A DNA stretch of 60,000 nt from Strigamia acuminata (GCA_949358305.1 OX442318.1:9288501-9348500); one strand, 5' to 3'; positions 46,076 to 57,162 are shown, counted from the first letter of the stretch. A program made the numbers and translations. The notes: generated by a model not told the origin, from the letters alone.

Positions 46076-46852
46076 GCAAGTTTGGTTAAAATTGAACCTA
46101 AATTTGTAAACAATGTCATTAAATTACCTTTAACTTACTTGTTTCGGCTATAACACGCAACTCGCGTCGTTGGACTTTTTCACTGAGGAAACAAACATGG
46201 CGCCTCTCTGGAAAATACGTCATAACAAAGCAATTTAGAAATTTGCGAATTTGAAAAATCTGACTTTGAATTAATTCATTTACAGTTTTTCTTAGACAGA
46301 TAAGAACATAAACTATAGCGATTTTTAAAAATGTAATTTTTAAAATATTTTTTTAAAATTTAACAACGACATCTATCGACCGAATTTATAAAACATGGTG
46401 GCGTTGAGTCATAACATTTTCTTGCGGAGATTAGTACTCGTCGTAGTAATTTCCAAAATTAATATTTATATTCATTCGAAATTAAAAACTTGAAAGTTAA
46501 AAAAAAAATTAATCACGTCTACTAAATTACAACTATTTCGTGCTGCACACAGACCGATGCAATGGGTCGTTAAACAATCCGAGTGTCAGCAACAGCTAAT
46601 AACAGAGAAATAAATAGCTGAAAGAAACATGCATACTGCATAGTGAAAACAAACCATTCCAAAAATGACCATTTTTCACTTGCCAGATGGGACTTTTCCC
46701 TGTGCAGTTTCAAACAACATCACAAAGATAATTTAACTGCCATTAAAAACCCCACATTCCTTTTCTAAACATCACATTGTTTGCATTATTAAATTAACTT
46801 TTTTTTATTATCCAACCCATTAAACTTTTTACTTTCTTTATGTGCAATGCAG
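46076..46852 (+). other. Probable GC-AG intron within FN3
   Basis: 777 bp, phase 1, from GCAAGT to ATGCAG. No repeat or other feature recognised inside apart from A/T runs. Confidence 0.7.
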
Positions 46853-47008
46853 ATGATGTTGAATTTCACACCACCACCACAACAGCACTGAAAACCAACC
46901 TACACAGCTTGGACAAATACACCAATTACAGTATCCGTGTTCTGGCTTACACCAGAATGGGTGACGGCATCAGAAGTGACCCTGTCCACTGCAGGACCCT
47001 CGAAGATG
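46853..47008 (+). CDS. Dscam: Dscam exon: C-terminal part of FN3
   Basis: The translation includes LKTNLHSLDKYTNYSIRVLA then YTRMGDGIRSDPVHCRTLED. Insect Dscam has LHGLKKYTNYTMQVLA and GGDGVRSVPIHCQTEPD. It has the E-F strand motif of a fibronectin type III domain. The acceptor is TGCAATGCAG and the donor GATG|GTACAT, phase 1. Confidence 0.92.
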
Positions 47009-48098
47009 GTACATCTAACCCACAACCGGCTGAAGCGATACTACGGATCACTTTCAGTATCTTGATGCCAAATTCATACTGCGCATCCCATTCTGAGCAG
47101 AATTCCTAATCCCCCTCCTTATTTCGCACCTAAGCCTAATAACGTTAAAATAAAGTAAATAAACTCGTTGACATAAATAATTGTATAACGTCAACAAATA
47201 AATGATGTTATTTATGGCTTGTCCAAGTTACCGTAAAGCGGGGTGACTTTGTGCCACTTTTTGTTGCAGATTTCAATAGCAATCGTAGGAATAATCATAT
47301 TGTTATGAAAATACATTATCGTACTTTACAGAAAGTTCCGCCAATAATTTACAGCATGGTGTCGAAATATTTTGTGTGCAGGAACCTTGCGCAGATTGTG
47401 ATGCGCAGTTTGAATTTAGCATCAAGATACCGGGCGCTAACTGTAGTTTTAAAATCTTCCCAAACTTACGTCGTTGAAGCTGATTATGGCCCTTGCTCCG
47501 CGACATTTTCTTTAATATATTGCCTATAGGTGGGGTGTTAAAAGTCATTTCGTCACGACCATAATAACACACTTGTATAGCGTTGTTTGATTTTAATTAA
47601 GGCAGCATCTGCTGCTAGGAGATAATAACATGGCATTCTGACCTAACCTAACCTGACCTGCCCTAACCCTTCTTTACTTATCCTAAATGTGGCAATAGAC
47701 CCACTGTGTCTGAGAAAACTCCCTTGTAAGCAGAGTACTTTTACTTATCAATATACAATTTGAACCAAAGAATGTTCCTCTGTCCATAGCCACATTTTTT
47801 AAAACTAATATCCTTTGTGTTGGAACCTTCTGCCGTGCAGTGAAGTGCCATAACTGCAATAAAGAAAGCCGCGAGCACCAAATTGTTTATTTGATAAAAA
47901 AAAAATGAAATTAACAATTTTTAATAAAAAAAATCCCAGAAAAGTATCAGCTTTGGGGGATTTGGGGAGGAAGGCCAGAGCTTTAGTCGTTAATGATTTT
48001 TCTAGCGGAAGATTAAGCAAACTATTCGATAGCGTCTTTTGCTCGGTTGTTTGGTATCCTGCATTTCTGAATAGTTATTTATCATTCTTTTATTTTAG
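47009..48098 (+). other. Intron FN3-FN4 with DNA-element fragments
   Basis: Phase 1, 1,090 bp. A small palindromic element lies near 47175-47215 (TAATTGTATAACGTCAAC), related to sequence at 48239 and 33510. An element end near 47230 reads ACCGTAAAGCGGGGTGACTT, and segments near 47060 and 47390 share TGCGCA motifs. No gene. Confidence 0.7.
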
Positions 48099-48238
48099 TT
48101 CCAGGAGCTCCAGCAGACATCAAAAGCCTTACCATGTCTTCAGACTCAATTCTAGTTGCTTGGCGCCCTCCAGTAAATAAAAACGGCAACATAATCAAGT
48201 ACACTCTGTATATTCGAGGAACCGACAATGGAAAACAA
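48099..48238 (+). CDS. Dscam: Dscam exon: N-terminal part of FN4
   Basis: The translation is VPGAPADIKSLTMSSDSILV, then AWRPPVNKNGNIIKYTLYIR and GTDNGKQ. Insect Dscam reads VPEAPTDVKALVMG, ILVSWRPPAQPNGIITQYTVY. The core Trp is present. The acceptor is TTATTTTAG; the donor CAA|GTAATT is phase 0 and sits at the edge of a small palindromic repeat. Confidence 0.91.
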
Positions 48239-48300
48239 GTAATTGTGTAACATCAACAAACAAATGATGTTACTTATTTGTTATTCATACAATTAATATT
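48239..48300. repeat. Small palindromic repeat at a splice donor
   Basis: The sequence TAATTGTGTAACATCAACAA resembles TAATTGTATAACGTCAACAA at about 47179. A reverse copy lies at about 33513-33545. All are followed by AATGATGTTA. The right side, TTTGTTATTCATACAATTA, is a partial inverted match. The G of the donor precedes the first repeat base, so most of the donor hexamer comes from the repeat. Confidence 0.6.
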
Positions 48301-48400
48301 TTGCTTCATATCTTGATAGATGAAATTAGACCTCCAACTTCGGTCTATCACCTTCAAAGTCGATGTTGTTTTTAAAATAATTGTCTTTCTGTTATTGCAG

Positions 48401-48557
48401 CACACAACCAAACATTTCTTGAGTTCAGCTCCTCATTTGTCGCACGAAGCCCGTGGGCTTACAGAAAACCGCAACTATGACTTTTGGGTGACGGCGTCCA
48501 CAGTTATCGGCGAAGGAGAAAGTACCAGGGTTGTTACACAATCACCAAAATCTAAAG
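48401..48557 (+). CDS. Dscam: Dscam exon: C-terminal part of FN4
   Basis: The translation includes EARGLTENRNYDFWVTASTV followed by IGEGESTRVV. Insect Dscam reads ELEKNKPYEFWVTASTTIGEGQ. The acceptor is CTGTTATTGCAG in phase 0; the donor AAAG|GTACAA is phase 1. The intron before it is only 162 bp. Confidence 0.93.
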
Positions 48558-48639
48558 GTACAAATATTAAAACCTTTGTGAAGAAAATAATAACTGTGCA
48601 GCAACCTAAACCATGAAGCAAGGGTAACATGGACATGTA

Positions 48640-48825
48640 TATTGATTCATTGTTTGGTGCGCTGATTGGATGACAGCAATCATGTGTCACGCATTGCTTG
48701 CCAACTAAGCATGTTTGTTACTTGTTGTCATCCCAGAATACAGTGCGGCGCCATCGGTGGCAAAACGCTCTGAACACGTGGATACGTCTCCATGTTAACC
48801 TTAGTTCATGGTAGGTGCCTGAAAG
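48640..48825 (+). repeat. Interspersed repeat family R1 (copy 3)
   Basis: Carries GCGCTGATTGGATGACAGC, ATCCCAGAATACAGTGCGGC and GCGCCATCGGTGGCAAAACG in order, making it one of the more complete copies. It ends near CTTAGTTCATGG. Confidence 0.7.
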
Positions 48826-48967
48826 TTGATATATAGTTACAAAACCACTAGAAAAACCCAGTAAAACAAGTTTCATCCAAATCCCATGATCGGTTCGCGA
48901 GAAACACACTCTTCGAAGAGTTGATGCAATTTTGACATCAACTTGGCGTTACGTACAAACCGCAAGT

Positions 48968-49196
48968 CCTATACTCAAAACCACCCCAACGTTGATCTAT
49001 TTCAGTCGGTTTATGCCTAACTGTGTACTGTGTTCTACTATGCGGAAAAGTAGTTCTGTGTCAAAGCATCACCTTTGACAATGTTGGTAATCGAGCACAA
49101 TGTCTGAAGTTCGATTACAATTCTGGTGTTTTGGACTACTTTTTTGTGTCACTACACCAGTGAAATAGATCAACGTTGGGGTGGTTATGTGTATAG
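48968..49196 (-). mobile_element. Foldback element family FB (copy C, reverse)
   Basis: Left arm (CTATACTCAAAACCACCCCA, then ACGTTGATCTATTTCA) and right arm (TGAAATAGATCAACGTTGGG, then GTGGTTATGTGTATAG) are close reverse complements. The inner conserved block occurs as GGAAAAGTAGTTCTGTG, so the copy is reversed relative to A, D and E. Its arm sequence is again unique. Confidence 0.7.
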
Positions 49197-50144
49197 AACT
49201 ACGTCAACTCCGATTGTTTCGCTGCATAAGAGTTAGCCCTTTCCCAGCGCGGAGAAAATGTAATTCTATGGCAAAATATCCACCTATGACAAATTCAGTT
49301 TATTATTAGCATATTGCAATAATGAAAGCATTTTAAGCCTAAAATATATATTTCTCAAAACTACTAGTACATGGAGGTGAAAGAAACTTTTTAAACTTTA
49401 GCAAAGTGAAGAGGAAAGGGAGAAAGGAAGAATTCCCAACCCATTACACTTGAGGAGACTTTCACAGATAGAATAGAAAACCAAGCAGATGACTTGCTCA
49501 TCCTGTCTAATGCTTGGCCAAATGCACTTCCTTAACACGAAAATAGAGGGGGCTTGGAGAATTGTGTAAAGCTATTACATTCCTTTGTAGCTAGAGCCCT
49601 CTGTTGGCAAAAGTGATGAACTGCACCCAAACAACAATTTGAACGAAAGCAATTTGAAAAGCTAAAAGCTAAAAAATGTTAATTTCCATACACAACTCAT
49701 CATAATTACAATACTACCCAATAACAGCTCGGCTCCTAATGTACGAGTTGAGTTCTCGTGGCATTTTTAGGTAGAAACTTTTCATTAATCCAGAAATAAA
49801 TATGCATAAGCAATCTAAGCGCGAGTCGTGGAGCGACTAATTACTTTTCTTTTAATGCCTGTTCTGTGTAAATAATATATGCCCAAGTGTTAGGTGTTTT
49901 ATTTTTCACGAGGCGTGTTCAAAATCCTTGACTTTATGAAAAGTGGCTTTAGCTCCACTTAGGCAAAGCAACAAAAAATTGAAATTTTATAGGACAAGTC
50001 AGTTTCAGGACACTGAGCACCACGCCATCATCTTGACACTGTTCATTCATTCATTTCATTTCATTTCATTTCATTCTCCCCACGATGATGGCAGTAGGCC
50101 GGCTAGGAACTTTATACATTTTATAGATTTTTTCAATGCAGGAA

Positions 50145-50175
50145 CTTTAGCTGGGAGTCGAACCCAGATCTCTCG
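50145..50175 (-). other. tRNA-like T-arm remnant, possibly SINE-derived
   Basis: On the minus strand a CTGGGTTCGACTCCCAG stem-loop forms a perfect 5-bp T-arm with a B-box sequence. No acceptor stem, anticodon arm or A box could be folded around it, so it is not a tRNA gene. A decayed tRNA-derived SINE is the likely source. Confidence 0.4.
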
Positions 50176-50377
50176 TTTGCCGGACGGGCAAAATCGGGCA
50201 AAATCTCACAAAATCTAGCAAAATCCCTCAGATGGGATTTGTACATTAGATGACAGATGACACAAATTAAAACAACAACTGGTACATCTGAAGAAATACA
50301 CAAAAGTACCACAAAATCTAAAATTCAGGAATGACCAGTGCAATCAAACTTGGCGAATCGGGACAAAAATTGATTAA

Positions 50378-50839
50378 CCCTCAGATGGTCAATCTCCAAA
50401 GACGACGCTTTGGTGCCCACAATGTACCTATTTGGGTGCAAAATAATTAAATAAAAAAGGCCCGTAGCTGAAACGCTTTAGGGTAGTGCGAAAAATTGTC
50501 GCACTTGGCGCTACTGTAATCAATTGTTTTTTTGCTTCGCGCGGGCACCGTACAGGACAACTAGCGCCATACGGCGTCTACTGGTAAAAATTGAAGCGCT
50601 TTTATAAGATTGGGAGAAGCCAACTTAAATTTAAGCTAGGATTTCTAAGGGGCAGAATTTTAAAAGGTGAATAAATAAATAAAAAATGTACAGAACACTC
50701 CAAATTTTTTTTTAGACAAACTTTATTGTTGTTTGAACAAAGTCAGAAATTTTCAGAAAATTATATTAAATCAAAAAAAAGTTTTCCTATTCAAGAAGAG
50801 TGATGTACCCAAATAGGTATAGGGATGTCCATCTGAAGG
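50378..50839. mobile_element. piggyBac-like MITE flanked by TTAA
   Basis: The left end is CCCTCAGATGG and the right end CCATCTGAAGG, flanked on both sides by TTAA (50374-50377 and 50840-50843). Sub-terminal DNA also pairs: TACCTATTTGGGTGCA on the left, and TACCCAAATAGGTATA on the right. A TTAA duplication with CCY ends is the piggyBac signature. No transposase remains in its 462 bp. Confidence 0.85.
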
Positions 50840-51437
50840 TTAAAATCGCAAATGTCTCGAGAACAAAAGCTCGGATCGTCAAAACCTAAACACCGAACGA
50901 AAAAGCTGAATAAACTGCACCAGAAACTTTAATTAAACAACACTGCCCACAACTAATAATTAATATGTATTTAATCAAACAATGTATACTTTTTTCAGAC
51001 ACACTTAGAAACCCTCCTTGTATTGTCGGGCCGGTTTTATTTGAGCCACCCGGCATTACAGACATCCAACCCGTGTTTTTTATACCCAAGCGTAGTTTTT
51101 CCAGAATGCAAATAAACTCTCACTCTGGCTGTGTTGACTCCCCATTAGTTTTCCCGATCATCAGCAATTCTAAATGCCGGTCATAAAATAAGTTGTAAAT
51201 GGACTTTTTAAAAAAAAGTGACCCTACTCTCGCATTTTAAAAAGTTGGTGTTGACTTTTCCTTCTTTGGGAAGCATTCAAGCGAGAAAAGCAGTAAAGTG
51301 AAAGGATTCTGAACGCGCCTAATGAGAAGATATGTGAAGCATCATTTTAATTAATTCATCTACAGCGCCTTAAAATGTTGCTATGCATCTGGCAGTCATA
51401 GATCCATGCATTGAAAAATGTTAATTTGAAATTTCAG

Positions 51438-51552
51438 TAATGGCCCGCATAGCAACCTTTGCGGAACGCATAGTCAGCAAGTGGAAGCAGGATATTTTCC
51501 TACCTTGTCGAGCTGTGGGCTTGCCGACACCTACAAAGAAGTGGAAAATGGA
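51438..51552 (+). CDS. Dscam: Dscam exon: N-terminal half of Ig10
   Basis: The translation is VMARIATFAERIVSKWKQDI then FLPCRAVGLPTPTKKWKM, with the first Cys and core Trp. Insect Dscam Ig10 reads VPAKIASFDD and MPCLAVGAPQPEITWKIKG. This Ig domain sits between FN4 and FN5, a hallmark of the family. The acceptor is GAAATTTCAG; the donor ATGGA|GTAAGT leaves in phase 2. Confidence 0.91.
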
Positions 51553-51734
51553 GTAAGTACTAATATATTTCTTTGAAATACCAGAAGGTATCAGTTCAGT
51601 TTTAGTCATAACAGTGTCTTTTGTTTATGGTGGGTAATGGACTCGAGATTGCACATTTACATGCTAGTGCGGTGTACTTCCGGTTTCCAACAAAAAGAAA
51701 ATGGTCTTTGGTAACAGCTATTTGAAATATAAAC

Positions 51735-52225
51735 TAACCTCGTTATAACGAACTCCGATATAACGAATTTTTTTTTATAACGAACTCCGATATAACGAAG
51801 TTTTTGTTATAACGAACCGAAATACCGATATAACGAATTTTTTGTTATTACGAACCGAAATACCGATTTCACGAATTTTTTGTTATAACGAACCGAAATA
51901 CCGATATAACGAATTTTTTGTTATAACGAACCGAAATACCGATATAACGAATTTTTTGTTTTAACGAACCGATATAACGAATTTTTTGTTATAACGAACC
52001 GATATAACGAATTTTTTGCTAACGAACTCCGATATAACGAATTTTTTGTTATAACGAAGCGATATAACGAATTTTTTGCTAACGAACTCCAATATAACGA
52101 AGTTTTTGTTATGACGAACCGGAATACCGATATAACGAATTTTTTGTTATAACGAATCGATATAACGAATTTTTTGTTATAACGAATACTTAAAAATGAC
52201 TTGGTTGGTTGGCCGTAGAACACCT
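51735..52225. mobile_element. Pogo-like MITE inflated into a tandem array
   Basis: The left end (ACCTCGTTATAACGAACTCC) and a distal block (ACTTAAAAATGACTTGGTTGG, then GGCCGTAGAACACC) are those of the pogo-like family. Between them lie about 15 irregular units of roughly 30 bp based on CGATATAACGAATTTTTTGT followed by TATAACGAAC. The far end appears truncated near 52225. Confidence 0.8.
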
Positions 52226-54622
52226 GCTTTAACCCTTTAACCCTTGTCGCTAAAATGCCATTAAGGTGGGTCAAACCCACGCTGTATCAGCATGCCGCTT
52301 AAAGCGGGGCATTACGGGTAAAGTCTAAGACTAAGTTAAGAAAAACAGGATAATCAAGTGACATCTCTTAATGTTGGGGATATCGAGAAGATGTCCATGT
52401 CTCCATTATGCTGAATGACGGCTGGCTGAAGAAATCCCAGGTTTTAACTACTTAGAGACATAGATAAAAATACCTACTGCATGTTTTGTTTAGAGGTAGA
52501 CTTCAAATGACTGCATCTGGATTTGGAATGTTTGATTTAGACATTCAGTTAATGGCTTGAAATTCGATCCCGAAAGCATTTCTAGAAACATTCAAAAATA
52601 AAAATATAATTTTAGTTTATGTGTATTTTAAGTTTAAATTTTGATTAATTATAATAATTATAATAAACATATTATAAATGTTGTTATTCGAAGTAAGAAG
52701 ATCGCATCTATTGGTAAAGATTTCGTCATTTATTTCGAATATACGTTATCGCACACGAACCGCATTTTATCGTAACGTAACCGGAAATGCCGTTACACGT
52801 GTTGGGTCCATGAGATTACATACAACTCCCCCAGGCGGTGGAGACCCTCATTCGTGATTTCGAATACACTGGGCCAGGTGACACAAAACAACTACAATAA
52901 ATATATAATCATAATTATAAATAAATATGGAGTAATTAATATAGTTTAATTTAATAAATAAGAAAGGAAATGACGTCATTTTTGTTTTAAAATTGAATTA
53001 AAACAGAAAAAAATTTAATTTTTGACTGCAATTACTAAAAACCTCAAAATCAAGATCTTTGAAAGCACATGTATTGATAAATGTGAATCTTTCTTACATC
53101 CACAAAAAATGCAGCAAAGTGCCACAGCCTACTTTCGCCAGACCACGAACACTGTAACACTTTCGGCTTTTCTAAGTTAGAAGTTATGTTTATACATTTT
53201 TTATTATGAAAAATAAAATTCCATACTTATCCACATTTTCTTTTTCTTCAAGAAAATTGAACAAGTGCTAAAACTGTGTGCTCTAATCAGAGCTTCCTCT
53301 TTATCTGCTCGCACAATCCTGTCAGCTTCTTGCTAGAGGATAAAGCCTGACTTGTTTACTTCTCTAGTGACTGCTCTTCATACAATTCCATTTCTGCATC
53401 AGCCATGAAAAACACTTGATGGAAAAATCCCGTCAGCCCATGAATACTGAAAAGGGGGTTTCGCAACCTATAAATCAACTAGGAGACCCGATTCCCCATG
53501 TAGCTACATTTTTATTCTTAAACATAAAACGGGAGCCAACATCTTGCAAATAAGACTTAAAACAAAAGCAATACGACACGTCCACAACCAAACACCTCCT
53601 GTGCTCCCAATTCCACCTTCGACGAGGTTCAAAAGCCAACTATTTCTTCATCGATCTGTTTTCTAAAACAAAACCCAATAATCCCACACTACAATAATTC
53701 AACTGCAAGCCCAAAACTTTCTCGATTAATTCTCATCTTGAAATTGTTTGCGCTGCCATTGCATGAATCATATGTTGCTGAAACATTATTTAGGCCCGTA
53801 ACTTACAATTCTGCATTAATCATGGCAATGGAGGTATAAATCTGATTAAATCTTAGGATTTTAATTTCTGTTAGTGTGAGTGGCAGTTTTGATTAATTAA
53901 ATGCTTATGGCAGATGCAAATTATCTGCTCCTTAGGCCTTACATCGTCAGCTTAAGGTACGGAATGCTTGGCTTCACTGCAATACTCATATTCACAGGGT
54001 GAAAGCACAACCTACAAAGTAACTGAAACATTTTATGTTTACCAAATAAACGATTGCGTTCAGAAACAAAACATTTCGTCTAAAAGTTCCTGCGAGACAA
54101 AAATTTAGACGAAAGTTATTGAATGCGCCTACGGTACTGTTAATTGCACCAGTTATGCGATTTCTCGATGTCTGAAAATCCTGTTCCTTTACATAACCCC
54201 ACCAAAAGTTGGTTAAGTCTATTACGTAGGGTGGGTGATCTCTTAAGCTGTATTAAAAATGAATGGTCTAATCAGTTGCAGCCAGTTATGTGTAATCCCT
54301 AAAAAAGTAGGCTTGACCAATCCCTCTGGTGGTTGCAATTGTAACTAGTCACTCTCAACTTCAGCAGCAAGCTGGGTTTGACTAGGCAGCGACAATTTTT
54401 ATGGCCAGAATTGTACCTAATGTGCAATAACATGAAAATTAAAATTTATCCAGTTCCTATACACGATAAAAATATCTACTGTAAAATGCAGTCGGTACTA
54501 ACCATTTATAGTTTGTTTACTCATTTTAAACGGCGACATCGGCTTGAGGACATAACGTGCAGCAGATTTTGCAATTTTCTTAACCAGTTTAATTGTTTCT
54601 GTAAAGTGATGCAATAACCAAT

Positions 54623-55046
54623 ACTATACTCTGGCTCACCATTAGAAGGGGACCAGTTCCTATTGGTCGAGCCCATTCACTGATGTAGGGCTACATAAAA
54701 GTAGGCCAAAATACAAACGCTCGAGTTACGGGAAGCCATTTTGTGTCCAGACAGAACAATCGATCATAAATTTTAAAACCAGCTTGACATAGCAACCGAT
54801 AAACTGAGCGAACTGAAGAATCATGAATTTTGAAAAAGTAACAGCTTAAAACATTGCTTCCAGACTTTTAAAACATTATATTCTTAAATTTTAGTCATTT
54901 TAAATCATTTCAAAGATCTAAAATAATCAAACTAAATAAAACCACAACAAAACTACTTTTTCTAGTGAAAGAATACAGATAACAGTTATGAGTAAACAGG
55001 CTCGACCAATAGGAACTGGTCCCCTTCTAACGGTGAGCCAGAGTAT
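54623..55046 (+). mobile_element. Foldback element family FB (copy D, complete)
   Basis: The left end is ACTATACTCTGG, then a copy-specific arm with CATTAGAAGGGGACCAGTTC, then CTATTGGTCGAGCC. The right end is the near-perfect complement, from GGCTCGACCAATAGGAACTG to GAGTATATT. The inner block CAAAACTACTTTTTCTAGTG marks the family. Confidence 0.78.
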
Positions 55047-56026
55047 ATTCATTTGCCAATCGGGAATAAATCTGCGATCAATCACGATTAGCTGATTTGC
55101 ATATTATTTTCCTGAAGCACCCCCTTCCAACTGCCGTTTAATGATTTATAGTGTCAAAAAATATTAAATTTAATTAATTATTTATCCATTTTCAATAACT
55201 GCACCCATCAATATCTTAAAACTCATTGCGCTTGCTGTTTGCTGCACTGCACAACATTTTCATTTTTAAAAATTAACAAACATTTTCAGCACGCCCTACC
55301 GAGAGAAATTCTTAACTTCAGCCAAAGTGTTGAAAAACCACACAAATTCAGTAAAACATGTTTACAGTTAAGTCGAGGCGGAAGTTTAAAAATAAAATCC
55401 CAACTGCTAATTTTATTTCAACACCTTTTCTCAACACCAACGAAATTGCCACGCAAAATTCGTGCAGATTCCATTAAGAATTAGATTTGGTTGCCACAAT
55501 TCATTTTCGTCGTGTGTGTGTGTACCTGGAATGTCATTACGCTGATGTTTACTGCTGCAGTCATCTTCAATCACTTTGATGATTGACTGCCACCTTTAAA
55601 TCTCCTTGAATTTATGCACTGCGCAAATCAAACAGCCCAACATATAAATACGGTTCACATACCATAATTCTTCACGGCTGGCAATGCAAATGCATCGGAA
55701 TTCCGCAGGAAAATATATCAAAACTGATTTTCCAATCAGAATCCAAATACAGCGTTTCCGCAGCTCAAAATCACAATTTTATCTCGATATTTTAAAGCAA
55801 ATTATCGACTTTGATTGTCACTGTAATCTAATTTTCAATTAAGCGTGCTCCAGGAAGCATCACTCAATTTCTGTACTGTCACTGCTAATATTATCTCATT
55901 ATCTACTTTTTTTCACCCTCTGTCAGGAGACATGTAAATTGGTTTAAGCTGAAAATAACTAGAAGAATGTTAGAAATTAAAATTTAAAAAAGGATTTTTT
56001 TTTTCTTGTAATTTTTAATTTTTTAG

Positions 56027-56178
56027 AGATAAAATACAAAAACTAGACCGGTTCGCAACCACCGAAGATGGATCTTTGCTGATTAAAGAAGTGCTCAGCG
56101 TAGATTCGTCCAATTACACTTGTGAAGTGGAGAACATCTACGGGAGGGATCAAATTACGTATCAACTCGTAATTCAAG
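56027..56178 (+). CDS. Dscam: Dscam exon: C-terminal half of Ig10
   Basis: The translation reads DRFATTEDGSLLIKEVLSVD, then SSNYTCEVENIYGRDQITYQ. Insect Dscam has DRMRVLPDGSLLIKSVNRQD and DYSCHAENSIAKDSIT. It supplies the second Cys. The acceptor at TTTTTTAG resumes in phase 2 with a single A; a second AG two bases later would break the frame. The donor CAAG|GTATAA is phase 1. Confidence 0.92.
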
Positions 56179-57063
56179 GTATAAAAAATAAAGAACTTTG
56201 TGTCGGTTGATTGGTTGGCCTTGGCTATTACCAAAATTACTATTTTAATAAAGTGGATTTAATGACGTTTATGGCGCCCTAAACTAGGAACAATTAATCA
56301 AAACCACAGGCTTTTCGTTCAAACGATCATCTTGAGTGGTTTGTCTGTGACCCGACAAACTATAACTTATATACGGTACAAATATTGGCTTTTCCTAAAA
56401 CCTACAATATTGGGTTTTTCTAAAACCTTAAATAAAGGGTTTACCCAAAAACCTAGGATAAGAAAGCCCACATACATATGGTTTAAAAATACATTAGAAT
56501 TATATTGCAACGCGTTTGAAGTGCACTGGGTTTCACGAGAATGCATTTCGTAATACATTTTTGCGTGCTATTGGTTTACGGACGATAATAAATAAAGTGC
56601 GTCCAAAAAGTCTGTGGAATGACGAAGAATTTGAAAAAAATTAACTTCTAATATTTTGATTTAATTTTCCTTTTAGGATTATTAAATATACCACTCAAGT
56701 AATGTCTGATTAAATTTTCAGACTGATTCAATAATATTTATTTAAAATATCAACAATAAATGAAAAAACAGGTGTCCAAAAATTCTGTGTACTGGTAATT
56801 TAGCAATTAACAAATATTTTTAACAATAAATTGGAAATATTTTTGTTTATTGACCAATTATTTTACCATTATGTTTTATTACTACAAAACACTTCACTAA
56901 GGCTTACGTTTTTGGGTTGAGATAGATGTTTATTAAATTACACTTTTGTATATTCACAAAATTTTGGCTTATTTTATTGCAATTCTTTTATTGGCCATTT
57001 GATGACCAATGTAAAAAAATTTCAATAAAACCATATGACATATCTGCATTTATTATTATCCAG
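56179..57063 (+). other. Intron Ig10-FN5
   Basis: Phase 1, 885 bp. It contains the M1 MITE copy 2 (56599-56789). The rest is AT-rich. Confidence 0.85.
56599..56789. mobile_element. Mariner-like MITE (family M1, copy 2)
   Basis: Almost identical over about 190 bp to the copy at 25923-26116, in the same orientation, with a handful of substitutions and a 1-bp length difference in an A-run. Recent common origin is likely. Confidence 0.75.
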
Positions 57064-57162
57064 CCCCACCAACAGCACCTGTTCTAACCCTACTTCAAGC
57101 CACTGAATCATCCATCAGACTGAAAATAAACATCTCAAACACGACTGAAAATAAAATCAAAG
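57064..57162 (+). CDS. Dscam: Dscam exon: first strands of FN5
   Basis: A 99-bp exon encoding PPTAPVLTLLQATESSIRLK then INISNTTENKIK. As in insect Dscam FN5 (LTVKLKP), the usual core Trp is absent. Two N-glycosylation motifs (NIS, NTT) are present. The acceptor is TTATTATCCAG and the donor AAAG|GTAAAT, phase 1. Confidence 0.85.

Larger units (their letters stand above)
48558..51437 (+). other. Intron FN4-Ig10
   Basis: Phase 1, 2,880 bp. It contains an R1 repeat (48640-48825), foldback copy C (48968-49196), a tRNA-like remnant near 50145-50175, a piggyBac-like MITE (50378-50839) and a small MITE-like stretch near 51220-51325. No exon was recognised. Confidence 0.75.
51553..56026 (+). other. 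4.5-kb intron within Ig10
   Basis: Phase 2. It contains the inflated pogo-like array (51735-52225) and foldback copy D (54623-55046). A short repeat near 54050-54135 has inverted ends (TTGCGTTCAG, TTGAATGCGC). The remainder is AT-rich without recognisable exons. Confidence 0.75.

Noticed and set aside
50145-50175. Possible tRNA gene on the minus strand
   Set aside because: Only the T-arm folds; acceptor stem, D-arm, A box and anticodon arm are missing.
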